A DNA stretch of 64,000 nucleotides from Cladorhizidae sp. MBARI D1340-BT2 (lineage: Eukaryota; Porifera; Demospongiae; Poecilosclerida; Cladorhizidae): NCBI GenBank assembly GCA_028752905.1, contig JAQNBH010000007.1, positions 45,865,526 through 45,929,525 of the forward strand, read 5' to 3'. Position numbers and translations under genes: made by a program. The notes beneath the pieces are model-generated. The model saw only the letters and a list, made by a program, of their open reading frames with translations. It made no database searches and was not told where the DNA came from. Positions 45,660-55,429 of the stretch are shown here, in pieces; within the stretch, counting starts at the first letter, position 1, and each line of letters opens with the position of its first letter.

Positions 45660-46250
45660 CATCAACCCACGCAGAACATGGTGGTAGCCTGCGTGACCAC
45701 ATGGCAGCATTTCCCTTCCACAGACATAGAGCCAGACGTTGGTAGAGGTGGCGGGTTGTTTCTGCCGGAGCATTTCTTGAGCGCTGTCCCAACTGATGGC
45801 CGATTCTGGAGATGGTAATGGTGGCTTCTTCGCTCCAGCCGCCTAGCGTTTCCACCACAAGGGGTATAAAATCGACTCCCACGGAACGACAAGCATCACT
45901 GTGGGCGGCCAACTTCCTCTCCTCACCTACTCGCAGTGCATGGCACTTGGTGGTGGCGGCTCCGGCAAGTGTGCGAGGTTGCATGGTTGATATAACCGTC
46001 ACGTCCAAAGCTGCAGGACGCCCCCTACCCCAATTTGGGAGATAGATGTCGGCTGGGCGGCTGCGCGAACCAGGAATGAGAGATGGAACCTCCCTCCTAG
46101 GTGCCAGAGCTGCAGACTGGGCAGCATTGAAGAGGGCATCTCTGAGGGCATCATGCCTATGTATCCGGTCACCATTCCCACCGCATCCTACCTGATGATC
46201 ACCAAAAGCATCTGCATCAATGGAGCGGTCACAATGTGAACCATGCAATG
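45660..46250 (-). pseudogene. Retroelement C-terminal fragment, possibly restriction-like endonuclease
   Basis: A 199-codon minus-strand frame contains DAFGDHQVGCGGNGDRIHRHD, then LRDALFNAAQSAALAPRREV, RPADIYLPNWGRGRPAALDV and a late LVVETLGGWS. I recall very similar stretches at the ends of reverse-transcriptase-like proteins in cnidarian and fish genomes. The H...C pair, the RHD and the RPADI...LDVTV spacing resemble the restriction-like endonuclease of R2-type LINEs, but that is inference. There is no RT here, so it is a fragment. It is bounded by a G-run on the left and CCCCCCC on the right. Confidence 0.55.
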
Positions 46251-46261
46251 GAACCCCCCCA

Positions 46262-46345
46262 ACTACATCCGGTTAAAAGTGTAGGTTACGCGACTATGTA
46301 ACCTATACAGTTATTAACCAATCAGATTAGCCACAGATGACGTGA
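46262..46345. repeat. Foldback-family flanking repeat
   Basis: Same sequence as 44882-44975 (CTACATCCGGTTAAAAGTGT, TTATTAACCAATCAGATTAG). It adjoins the right end of the RLE-like fragment, so that fragment may have been inserted into, or carried by, a foldback-family element. Confidence 0.55.
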
Positions 46346-46667
46346 TGAATAATACGTGTTGCTGTCCTCTCCTCAACCAAAGTTGCCACTACTCCCGTAT
46401 TGGTGGCATGGCAATAATGACGGAGCAAGAGAGTCAGGACAAGTTGCGTCCCAGAAAAGAGGCTTGTCATCTTTCTATGGGATCATATTGTTTCTCTGTC
46501 TGTCTGAGGGGGAAAATGAAAATAACAACTAATATAATTATGGAGCCTACGGACCTGGACCTGTCCTGGAAAACCACCAGACATGTTCTAAGGAGGTCTC
46601 ACTTCACTTTCTGCTGCTGCAAGTCATTATGTGTAAGCTCTACTGGCCTTGATGCTCTTGAAGGTGC
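46346..46667. other. Unassigned sequence upstream of the piggyBac relic
   Basis: A plus-strand frame is open at 46342-46800 but shows no recognised motif. It may be the decayed N-terminus of the piggyBac transposase. Confidence 0.35.
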
Positions 46668-47190
46668 ATGGGAAAGATTAGAGCCATCAAGCATTGGCCT
46701 ACATACTCAGAAACTCACATCTATGTTGATTACATCAGAGAGTACTCGACTCCAAATCTTCTCCCACTTTTTCACTTGGAGACCTGTTGGTGCAGAATAA
46801 TGCCAGTTTGTGGAACTTCTCCCCTTGTCCCTGGACTGATGTCAGGAAATTAAAGCCTTTTTTTGGCATCGATTTTTATTGGACAATTAGGTTTCCCCTA
46901 GATGTCTGTGGAGTCACTAATGTCATGAGCAGCAGCCATTTTCAGCAGTTGTTCAGGTGTTTGCATTTAGCCGACTACTCCGCCCAGATTCCAGTTGGAC
47001 ACGACTGTTCAGGTTGGAAGGCTCCTAGACTTACTTATTCCCCCATTTGATCATATTCATCAGAAGTGTTCAATTGGCGAGGAGATGATCCTGTTCAAAG
47101 GTAGGCTGCCTTTCAAACAATACATTAAAGCTAAGCCAGTCAAGGGCGATATCTCCCCAGCTCAGCCTCTCCCACACACACACTGGTAAG
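46668..47190 (+). pseudogene. piggyBac-type transposase relic
   Basis: Pieces in two or three frames match DDE_Tnp_1_7 landmarks in order: YSTPNLLPLFH, FFGIDFYW (usual GI..MG...P...YW block), NVMSSSHFQQLFRCLHLADY (usual VMSRNRF..I.R.LHF.D), then ILFKGRLPFKQYIKAKPV (usual IPFKGR.SFKQY...KP). Where the family has a catalytic Asp in IDE, this copy reads IGEE. With that loss and the frameshifts it is dead. No terminal repeats or TTAA were identified. Confidence 0.75.
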
Positions 47191-47238
47191 AAGGGCAGAT
47201 AGTACATCCTAAACAAGTTGAACAGCAGTATGCTAGTT

Positions 47239-47466
47239 GTCGAGGTTTGCGCTCGTTTCCACCCTTGATATATAGCCTAGGTCAAACTTTAGCCTGATCT
47301 ATCTTCTAAGCTCGAGTCATAATTATATTATTAAAACTTCAGAAACACTTTACAGAAACTAGGTCAAAAATCAAACTGACTACTGAGGGCGAGCCTGTTA
47401 TTATAGTCACACATTCTAATGTTCTAATAAATGTCAGGATAATCTTTTGCAGGTCCATCCCTGACA
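47239..47466 (-). repeat. 3' LTR of element 3
   Basis: 228 bp. Reads TGTCAGGGATGG ... AACCTCGACA on the minus strand, directly after a purine tract (AGGAAGTGGGAGA). Confidence 0.8.
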
Positions 47467-47479
47467 TCTCCCACTTCCT

Positions 47480-48880
47480 CCTAAGGTAGTGGTTCGTCCT
47501 CAGCTTGTCGTGCAGTCCATCTGCATTGGTATTCGCAATTCCAGGCTTGTATTCCACATCAAAATCATACGTTTTGACGACCTTATTAGCCAGCTGTTGT
47601 CGTTCTGCATCAATCGTATTTTTGTCAAAGGTTGATGGTCCGTTTGTACCACAAATTTACGTCCAAATAGATATACAGCAAAATGCTGTATTGCCTTCAC
47701 CACTGCCAGTCCTTTTTCTGTAGCTGTGTACCATGTTTGTGCCGGCAGCATCTTCCGCGAGAAATATGCTACCTGCCTCTCCCCGTCGTCAAAATGTTGT
47801 GCAAGGACTGCTCTAATCCCTTTTTGTGAAGCATCCGTTTGGAGAAGAAATGGCTTTGTGAAATCTGGCGTTCGTAATACTGGTCGACTCGTTAGTGCAG
47901 CTTTTAAGTCGTTAAAAGCTTCTTCCAACTTTGTGGTCCATTTGATTTTTTCAGGTTCAGACTTCTTCAATAATTCAGTGAATGGTAGTGCTCTGTCTGC
48001 ATAGTTGGCTATAAACTTTCGATAATAGCCAGTGAGCCCTAGACATGCCCTGACGTCTTGAGGTCTTCGGAAGTTCTCCACAGCTGCAATCTTCGATTCT
48101 GCCAACTTGACTCGACCTCCTCCCACTTCATGACCAAGGTACATACAGCTCGACGCTCCAATTCTGCATTTTTCTGCTCGTAGTGTGAGACCAGCATCCT
48201 TCAATCGCTTCAATATTTCCTCTATGTGTTTGAGATGCATCTTCCAATTGTCTGAGAACACTACAATGTCATCCATATATGTGGAGGCACATTCATGGGT
48301 TCCACTAAGCAGATCATCTATCAGTCTTTGGAAGGTCGCTGGTGCTCCTTTGGCATTCTGTTGAAGTGAAATTTCCCCATGATGGACATGAAAGCCGTCT
48401 TTGCTTCGTCTTCTTCTGACATAGGAACTTGGTAGTATCCTTTCGTCATGTCTAGAATCGACATAAACTTCGCTTGTAATTTTGTCTATGAGCTCGTCAT
48501 TACGTAAGGATCATCCTGAGTGATTTCGTTAAGCTTGCGGTAATCACCACACAGTTGTACCGTTCCATTTTTTCTCCCCCACCGTCACCAGAGGGGTTGC
48601 CCATGGGCTTCTGGAGACTTCGATGATGCCTTGTTGTAACATTGCTCGTAATTCTTCTCTCACTGCATCTTGCATCGCCACCGTATAAGGTAGGATTCTG
48701 ATGGGGAGTGCATCTCCAGTATTTGGTGCTTTGTCAATTGCGTCTCACCCGGACATGTATCGAAAACTTTCTCAAATTTCATCATCAGCCTCGATGTATC
48801 GTTTCGTTGTTGTTCATTCAATTCGTCGGCTAGCATTGGTTGAGTGGTCCTTCCTGGCTCCCAAGTCACCATCATCTTTG
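47480..48880 (-). pseudogene. RT and RNase H of element 3
   Basis: The N-terminal part (48660-48880) continues in other frames through GIIEVSRSPWATPLV, GDYRKLNEITQDDPY and a catalytic YMDD (ATYMDDIVVFSDNW near 48270). RNase H follows in a 258-codon frame with LLQTDASQKGI, YTATEKGLAVV and VQTDHQPL. At least three frameshifts and a stop lie in the RT. Confidence 0.85.
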
Positions 48881-49185
48881 TTTGATGTCTCCGTCACCAC
48901 TGAGATCGCCATCACGTTTTGAGTCGGTGTCTTCCACTCTTTAAACAGGTTGACATGAACTACTTTTCCTTGCTTTCCTCGTCCAGCTATATACATCTAC
49001 CTTGTATGTTACTGGGGATACCTTTGCTAGGATCAAATATGGTCCTTGGTTAGCTGCGTCCAGTTTACTTTTCTTGTCTGGTGTCAGGACTAGCACGGCA
49101 TCACCTTCGTTGAACTTCCTCTCTCATGCCTTTACATCAAACCATTTCTTGGTCCTTTCCTTGGCTCGCCTGTCACTTTCCTTGG

Positions 49186-50190
49186 CTATGTCTGCCATGT
49201 CTTGCATCTTTTCGTATATGTTGTGAGGTATTCTGCCACAGAGACTGGTAGATTCTCAGTCTCTTCCCATTGATCCTTGACAATGTCCAGAGGTCCTCGT
49301 ACATGTCTGCCAAAGATTAGTTCAAAGGGAGAGAACCCTGTGGCTTCATGCACCGCAAGCAAATAGAAACAAAGGAACAAGCAAATCCCACTCCTTTTTT
49401 CCCCGACCTGACTTCCTAATCATTGCTTTTAGTGTCCCATGCTACCTCTCCAACATGCCATTTGTCTGAGGGTGGTATGGTGGTATGGAGAAGACTTTAC
49501 GTGGTCAACTCCTAGTCATCTCATCACATTCTTCATCAACTCTGATGTGAAGTTGGTGCCTCTGTCCGACAGTACTTCCTTCAGCAATCCAAACTTACAG
49601 AAGAACTGCAGCAGGGCCTCAGCTACTGACTCACTATCCACTCGTCTCATGGGTATGGCCTCAGGGCATCTTGTTGCAAAGTCCATAATCGTCAGCAGGT
49701 ATCGGTTCTTCCTCTCAGTCATTGGTAGAGGCCCGACCACGTCCATCGCGACTCTCTCAAATGGGGTCGAGATTATTGGTAGACTAATCAATGGAGCCTT
49801 ATTCCTCTGCACTGGTTTCACCCTTTGACACTCACACTGTTCAACATATTCCCTCACCTCCTTGTTTATCCCTGGCCAATAGAACCTTTGCAATACTTTC
49901 TCGGTTGTTCTCTTCCGACCCATGTGGCCTGCCATCGGCGAGCTGTGGGCTAACTTCACGAGTTTTGCTCTTCTCTTGGCTGGAATGACAAGCTGCCGGA
50001 TATCTTCTTCTCTGTGACTGATATGATAGAGGAGCTTATCCTTCACACTATAGTTGTCTCCTGTCCCTGCTCGCTCCCATGCTTCTGTGAGGGTGACATC
50101 TTCCTGCTGTTCTCCTCTACTCAGCTCATCTCGTCCTATGGCTAACTCGTCAGGTACCTCTCGTGTGCTGTCTGCAAACACTCTCAGACG
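49186..50190 (-). pseudogene. Integrase of element 3
   Basis: Begins with the finger region AHSSPMAGHMGRKRT and EQCECQRVK; the expected C-x2-C is C-x-C here, a damaged finger. The core has VAMDVVGPL (first D), VLSDRGTNF (second D) and, after a frameshift, QTNGMLER (E). A C-terminal FELIFGRHVRGPLDIV follows at 49186-49380. It is upstream of the RT. Confidence 0.85.
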
Positions 50191-50234
50191 GTCATCTCAT
50201 TTATTCGACCGCGTTTTCTTCTCTGTCGTTTGTT

Positions 50235-51290
50235 CTACAGAGAGTCATCTATATCGAACTCTTGCTGGAACATCTCATCTGTAATTAGATCTGCGTCCAG
50301 TTCATCTTGTTCCTTTGCACTCATTGACTTGGTTGTCATTGCATTGATCTTTGCTTTTTCTTGGCGCCGTGCTTCCATTGCTTCAGCCATCAGTTCAAAT
50401 TGGTTTTCGAGGTCTGCTCCTAACAAAATATCTTTGTTGGCCCTTGCTAGTACTGCTGCCTCCACCCAGAACTTTCGTTCTCTGACTCTTACCTCTAGCC
50501 ACTGGAGCATCTGCAATACTTATCCACTTTCCAGTGTAGGCTCCGCCAGGCACCAAGTCTTTCACCACCACCGATGTGTCCACAAAGAATCTCATTGCTG
50601 CATCACCAGCGTCGTCCGGGTCATCAGTGCAATGCTCCCTTACCCAGGTAGCTGCAGATCTTGGCAGTCCCTGCAGGAAGGTCTCCATCGCTAAATGTTC
50701 CATTATAGCCTTCCTGGATTCAAAGCCTCTCAGGTATCTGTCCGTGGCTTCTCTTGTCCGTCTATACCATTTCATTAGTGGTTCCTTATCCTTTGGTTCC
50801 AGGTCCCACCATCTCATCCTTCTCTCTGCCGTGCTCATTCCCAGCCAGTTCAACACTCTTCTCTTGATTCGAGAATACTTCCTTCTTTCCTCTCGTGGCA
50901 CGTCTTCCCTTTCTGCTAAAACTTGTCCTTTCAGTGTTGGCTTCAACTGTTTCATCCAATCTTTCTCAGTAAAACTTGTCCTTTCAGTGTTGGCTTCAAC
51001 TGTTTCATCCAATCTTTCTCAGGTACTCCATTCCATGATCACTGATTCAAACAAAACCAAAAAACGTTCAGGGTCTTGTCCATCTTCCCAATTTAGGAAT
51101 GGCTCTTGCACAGCTCGTGAGCCCAATAGTTCGATACACTTTGCTAAGGTATAGTCTCGTTTGCTATTTTGTTTAGCCATCCACTTCAACACGTCCTTAG
51201 TCGATATCTCACCCTTAGGTAATTCGTCATCGGATTCCAGCGCATCTGCCCCCGTGGTCCACGAAGTTGTCGCTCTGTCAACCCGCCCTG
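50235..51290 (-). pseudogene. Gag of element 3
   Basis: From 51290 downwards: DDELPKGEISTKDVL, NWEDGQDPERFLVLFES, then a capsid end (FESRKAIMEHLAMETFLQGL and SAATWVREHC) that resembles the SCAN domain, which is thought to come from Gmr1-like gag. A 53-bp segment is tandemly duplicated at about 50918-51022 and breaks the frame. No CCHC knuckle seen. Confidence 0.7.
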
Positions 51291-51330
51291 ATTATAATAA
51301 CTGTGTGTAATGTTTGGTAAAATAGTCGGG

Positions 51331-51387
51331 TGATATTGATATTGATATTGATATTGATATTGATATTGATATTGATATTGATATTGA
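51331..51387. repeat. (GATATT)n tract, the 3' tail of the nested LINE
   Basis: About nine GATATT units. On the minus strand this is (AATATC)n and lies at the 3' end of the LINE, where CR1/L2-like LINEs often carry short tandem tails instead of poly(A). Confidence 0.8.
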
Positions 51388-51473
51388 GATATAATTCTAG
51401 AGACACTTTCACATGTGTATGTATAGAATATATGTATGTATAGAATATAGGATGGAGACACAACATTATATTG

Positions 51474-54209
51474 TTACTGCTGGATGGCAAGGTGACGATA
51501 CAATTTATACTTAAAAGATTTCAAAGAGGTTGAACTCCTGATCAAGTTTGGTAAGGAGTTCCAGTCAGAGATTACTCTACAATTGAAAAAGTATTTTCTT
51601 AAGTCTAATCTCGATCTAGGTACAGTGAGGTGTCCACTCTGAGCACATCGGGTGTTGACACTATGCTTATCGGTCACATATGAGAAAAGGCTCTCTACTT
51701 CAATATTAGTGTGCCCACTCAATATTTTATACACTTCAGTAAGGTCAAATCTCCGACGCCTCTCAACCAATGTGGTTAGATTAAGTTCAATCAATTTGTC
51801 TTCATAGTGGGCTCCTTCAAGGCCGTTGATCAGACGCACCATTCTTCTCTGAACTTTTTCGAGTGTGTAGATGTCTTTCTGGAGGTGAGGGTTGTATGCT
51901 TGGACACAGTAGTCCAGATGTGGCCGCACGTAGATTTTGTAGAGTCGGAGCAGGACGTCCTTATCCCTCAGAACGAAGCTCCTCTTGATTTGTCCGATGA
52001 TGCAGTTTGCAGTTGCTGCCGCCTTCTGTATCTGGTCCCTGAACCTGGCCTTGGAGTCAACAATTATTCCCAGATCTCGCTCTTTCACTGTTATTGCTAA
52101 GTCATGGCCATTCACAGAATAACTTCTTCTTGAGTTCTTTGCTCCGATGTGCATGACTTTACATTTAGCCACATTGAAGCTCATTTGCCAAGAATGGCCC
52201 CACTGCTCTAGAATTTTCAAATCATTTGAGAGAGATCCATGATCCTCCTCACTGTTTACCATCGCCCTCAGTAGCTTGAGGTCATCAGCAAAAAGAAAGG
52301 CAAAGCTTGAGACACCATCGCAGATGTCATTGACGTAGAGGAGAAAGAGCAATGGCCCGAGAACCGACCCTTGTGGGACCCCACTGGTGACACTTGTCCA
52401 CTCCGAGCACTGACCATTCAGCACTATCCTTTGCTTTCTGCTTGTGAGCCACTCTCTGATCCAATCCCACACCTTTCCAGTGATGCCATGTGCTCCGATT
52501 TTCTCCATAAGCCTCTGATGGGGAACAGTGTCAAAGGCCTTCTTGAAATCGAAGAACACCACATCCACCGGAAATCCCTCATCGAGGTGTAATGTCATTT
52601 TGTTCAGGAATAACAGGAGATTTGTAAGTGTGCTCCTTTTGGGAACGAAACCATGCTGTTCATCGCATATCAAATTATTTTGGACCAGGTGGTCCAACAG
52701 CCGGTCTTTAATGATGGACTCCATAATTTTTCCAGCAATGCATGTCAGACTAATTGGACGGTAGTTGCCAGGATTGTCCCTAGCTCCCTTCTTAAAGATC
52801 GGGGTTATATTAGCTGCCTTCCATTGTTCGGGGACTACACCCCCTGACATTGAGAGATTGAAGATCATTGCAAGTGGGAAGCACAGAGTGCCAGAACATG
52901 CTTTTAGCACATGCGAAGCTATACTATCAGGACCAGGGGAGGAGTTGGGCTTCAATCTAGAGATCTTTTCATTCACCTTGTTGGGGTCGAAGTACACAGA
53001 GTTGCATGGCTCTTCTCCCATATAGTGCTGCCTTGCTTGGGGGATATTTGTCACATCTTCTTTTGTAAAAACGGAACTGAAGAACGAGTTGAGGATGTCA
53101 GCTTGCTGTTTATCATCATTCGTCACTTTACCATTAGCGTCTCTGAGAGGGCCAATACTGTCTTTAACTTTTGTCTTTGATCGCATATAACTATAAAAGC
53201 TCTTAGGTTTGGACATCAGGTCTTTAGCTAGACTCCTTTCAAACTTGACTTTTGCCTTATGGACACTTTTCCGTACTGCATTGACACAGTCTTTATATTC
53301 ACTCCACTTCCTGAATTCTTTTGTCACAGAATAGGCTTTCCAAAGCCTTCTTTTCTTTCTAATCATGCGAATGGCATTAACATCCATCCATATGGGGCGA
53401 TTATTTTGGCGCATCTTCTTCATCGGGATTGATTCTTTAATAGCATTTTTAAGATGAAAGTGGAACCTTTCCCATGCCTCATTTGCATCTAGACCAGAAA
53501 ATTCTGTAACCCAAACAACTTGTGAGAGGTGGGTATTAAGCTTAATGTAGTCTGCCTTATGATAATCAGGTACAAGAATATGAGACTTTGGAAGCGAAAC
53601 TTTGACTTTGATGCCAAATGACAATGGGAAATGGTCGGACAGTTCATATTCTCGTCTCACCAATACACTTTCTACTTGGTTGATGTCCTCTGTAAATATC
53701 AAGTCCAATATGTTCCCCGCTTTGTGGGTGGATTCACTAACAATCTGGGAAAGAAAGGCATCATTAGTAGCATCGATGAAATCGGTCTGGGTTTGACTCT
53801 TGGATGTCATAATAGCCCAACATATGTCGGGAAAGTTGAAGTCCCCCACTATCACCTTACGGCCATGCAAATTACGTATCAGATTGCACAATGTGACATC
53901 ATTATCTTTGCTGGAATTTGGTGAACGATACACTCCTACAATTGTCAAATCACTTATTCTCAAGGCACCAAACTGTTCGAAATCACTCTCAATGACAACT
54001 TCGGAAGATTTCATTTCTGGCTTCGCATACATTAGTATACCTCCACCTCTTCCTCCAGCAGTGTCCTTTCTATCCTTTCGTATTATAAGATCATAACCTA
54101 AAAAGCTTATTTCAGCATTTGATATAGAGTCGTTAGTCCAAGACTCCACAATTACCAAGATATCTGGCTCATCACTATGTAAAATTGCTGAAATTTCGTC
54201 GAGTTTGTT
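51474..54209 (-). CDS. Endonuclease-reverse transcriptase of the nested LINE
   Basis: 912 codons are open from NKLDEISAILHSDEPDIL to a stop at 51474. The endonuclease is APE-like: ESW early, GGGILMYAK, VGVYRSPNSS, VGDFNFPDICW and SDHFPLSF. The RT contains ITPIFKKGARDNPGNYRPIS, FDFKKAFDTVPH, SGVPQGSVLGPLLFLLYVND and the catalytic FADD (FLFADDLKLL). The C-terminal region (RRMVRLINGLEGAHYEDKL) is typical of CR1/Jockey-like ORF2. No internal stop or frameshift is visible. The first endonuclease strand and the start codon are missing, and there is no ORF1. Confidence 0.9.
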   Translation of the reverse strand, partial: NKLDEISAILHSDEPDILVIVESWTNDSISNAEISFLGYDLIIRKDRKDTAGGRGGGILMYAKPEMKSSEVVIESDFEQFGALRISDLTIVGVYRSPNSSKDNDVTLCNLIRNLHGRKVIVGDFNFPDICWAIMTSKSQTQTDFIDATNDAFLSQIVSESTHKAGNILDLIFTEDINQVESVLVRREYELSDHFPLSFGIKVKVSLPKSHILVPDYHKADYIKLNTHLSQVVWVTEFSGLDANEAWERFHFHLKNAIKESIPMKKMRQNNRPIWMDVNAIRMIRKKRRLWKAYSVTKEFRKWSEYKDCVNAVRKSVHKAKVKFERSLAKDLMSKPKSFYSYMRSKTKVKDSIGPLRDANGKVTNDDKQQADILNSFFSSVFTKEDVTNIPQARQHYMGEEPCNSVYFDPNKVNEKISRLKPNSSPGPDSIASHVLKACSGTLCFPLAMIFNLSMSGGVVPEQWKAANITPIFKKGARDNPGNYRPISLTCIAGKIMESIIKDRLLDHLVQNNLICDEQHGFVPKRSTLTNLLLFLNKMTLHLDEGFPVDVVFFDFKKAFDTVPHQRLMEKIGAHGITGKVWDWIREWLTSRKQRIVLNGQCSEWTSVTSGVPQGSVLGPLLFLLYVNDICDGVSSFAFLFADDLKLLRAMVNSEEDHGSLSNDLKILEQWGHSWQMSFNVAKCKVMHIGAKNSRRSYSVNGHDLAITVKERDLGIIVDSKARFRDQIQKAAATANCIIGQIKRSFVLRDKDVLLRLYKIYVRPHLDYCVQAYNPHLQKDIYTLEKVQRRMVRLINGLEGAHYEDKLIELNLTTLVERRRRFDLTEVYKILSGHTNIEVESLFSYVTDKHSVNTRCAQSGHLTVPRSRLDLRKYFFNCRVISDWNSLPNLIRSSTSLKSFKYKLYRHLAIQQ

Positions 54210-54210
54210 A

Positions 54211-54426
54211 TGTCATGTGAGGCTACTGAGGGGAGCACGTGTAGAACAATATTATAATATGTGGTCGGTTCGATTTTTGACCTAGTTTCTGTCAAGTGTT
54301 TCTGAAGTTTTAATAATATAATTATACTTTAGTACTACTTGTTGACTCGAGCTTAGAAGATAGATCAGGCTAGAGTTTGACCAGGCTACCCTAAGTTAAG
54401 GGTGGAAACAAGCGCGAACCTCGACA
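54211..54426 (+). repeat. LTR in plus orientation (element 3 family)
   Basis: 216 bp, TGTCATGTGAGG ... CGAACCTCGACA. The last 160 bp match the element 3 LTR closely; the first part differs. The orientation is opposite to the rest of element 3. Confidence 0.7.
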
Positions 54427-54428
54427 GT

Positions 54429-54447
54429 TGGTGACAGCGGTGGGATT
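54429..54447 (+). other. Primer-binding site after the inverted LTR
   Basis: TGGTGACAGCGGTGGGATT begins two bases after the LTR. It matches the complement of a tRNA-Leu 3' end through the acceptor stem and into the T stem with one mismatch (A for G), by memory of that tRNA. A gag start (METRARSQRTE) follows at 54542. Confidence 0.65.
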
Positions 54448-54572
54448 GAGAGCTTCGACAATTCGCTACATTGGGCTCTTGCGCTAAAGCACAGGAGTAT
54501 TTGACATCACGATTTCGACTACGAAAAGGCTACTAGGTACGATGGAAACTAGAGCCCGATCTCAACGAACAG

Positions 54573-54617
54573 AATAATGTTCTAATAAATGTCAGGATTA
54601 TCTTTTGCAGGTCCATC
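54573..54617 (-). repeat. Fragment of the element 3 LTR start
   Basis: Matches 47415-47460 (AATGTTCTAATAAATGTCAG ... GGTCCATCC) with one mismatch in the compared part, in the same minus orientation as the 3' LTR. It is the outermost piece of element 3 and lacks the first bases of the LTR. Confidence 0.75.
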
Positions 54618-55004
54618 CGATACTAGTTATGTTGTAACAAGGCATTCCAGGCTGTGAGCTTGTTTTGACATCCACCTTACCCTGGAGGAGTGATTGAGGA
54701 GAGCACTACTGCTATTGAGACAATTTCACCTGGAAAAAGTCGTTTAATGAACTCTCGGTTCACATAAAACAAATTATATCTTTTTCAATGATCAAGTGAG
54801 AAATTTACTCACGACATTTCTGCTAAAATGCTCTAGCCTTCATCAGGAATAATGTTGAGAGGAAATTTCAAGTTGATCATTGAGTCATGAAAAAGTTTTA
54901 CTAGTTTGCTATTACGCAAATAATTGGTGTCGTTTATAATTTACACAATTGTATTCAAGTCGTGATCACTTAAGGGAACAAAGAAGAATCAGAAAGAAGC
55001 CAGC
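54618..55004. other. Unique sequence
   Basis: No feature recognised. Confidence 0.5.
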
Positions 55005-55425
55005 GACACAAGGAGGCACTGAGCCCGTGACACAAGGAGGCAATGAGCCCGTGACACAAGGAGGCACTGAGCCCGTGGACACAAGGAGGCACTGAGCCCG
55101 TGGACACAAGGAGGCACTGAGCCCGTGACACAAGGAGGCACTGAGCCCGTGGACACAAGGAGGCACTGAGCCCGTGGACACAAGGAGGGCACTGAGCCCG
55201 TGGACACAAGGAGGGCACTGAGCCCGTGACACAAGGAGGCAACGAGCCCGTGACACAAGGAGGGCACTGAGCCCCTGTGGACACAAGGAGGCACTGAGAC
55301 CCTGTGGACACAAGGAGGCACTGAGCCCGTGACACAAGGAGGGCACTGACCCGTGACACAAGGAGGGCACTGAGCCCATGACACAAGGAGGCACTGAGCC
55401 CGTAACATAAGGAGGCACTGTTAGG
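55005..55425. repeat. Minisatellite, 24-28 bp unit, about 16 copies
   Basis: The unit is GTGACACAAGGAGGCACTGA with GCCC; variants are GTGGACAC, GGAGGGCAC and CCTGTGGACAC. The frequent 1-2 bp length changes give open minus-strand frames in all three phases, none of them a gene. Confidence 0.92.
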
Positions 55426-55429
55426 TGAC

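Larger units (their letters stand above)
51331..54209 (-). mobile_element. APE-type non-LTR retrotransposon nested in element 3
   Basis: A minus-strand LINE about 2.9 kb long: an open endonuclease-RT frame, a 90-bp 3' UTR and an (AATATC)n tail. The 5' end stops abruptly inside the endonuclease start, so it is 5'-truncated as is usual for LINE insertions. It lies within the gag region of element 3 and is therefore younger than that element. No clear target duplication was seen, perhaps because its 5' flank has been rearranged. Confidence 0.85.
47239..54617 (-). mobile_element. Element 3: decayed Gmr1-like retrotransposon with a nested LINE
   Basis: On the minus strand the order is gag, integrase, RT, RNase H, 3' LTR: a third element with integrase upstream of RT. 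The 3' LTR is 47239-47466. The 5' end is rearranged: a LINE (51331-54209) interrupts the gag region, and beyond it an LTR end, primer-binding site and gag start lie in plus orientation (54211-54572). A short minus-oriented LTR start follows (54573-54617). Frameshifts are frequent. I found no protease or zinc knuckle, so that part may be deleted. Confidence 0.8.

Noticed and set aside
45660..46250. A host gene, because 199 codons are uninterrupted
   Set aside because: The motifs resemble retroelement C-termini and the surroundings are transposon remnants.
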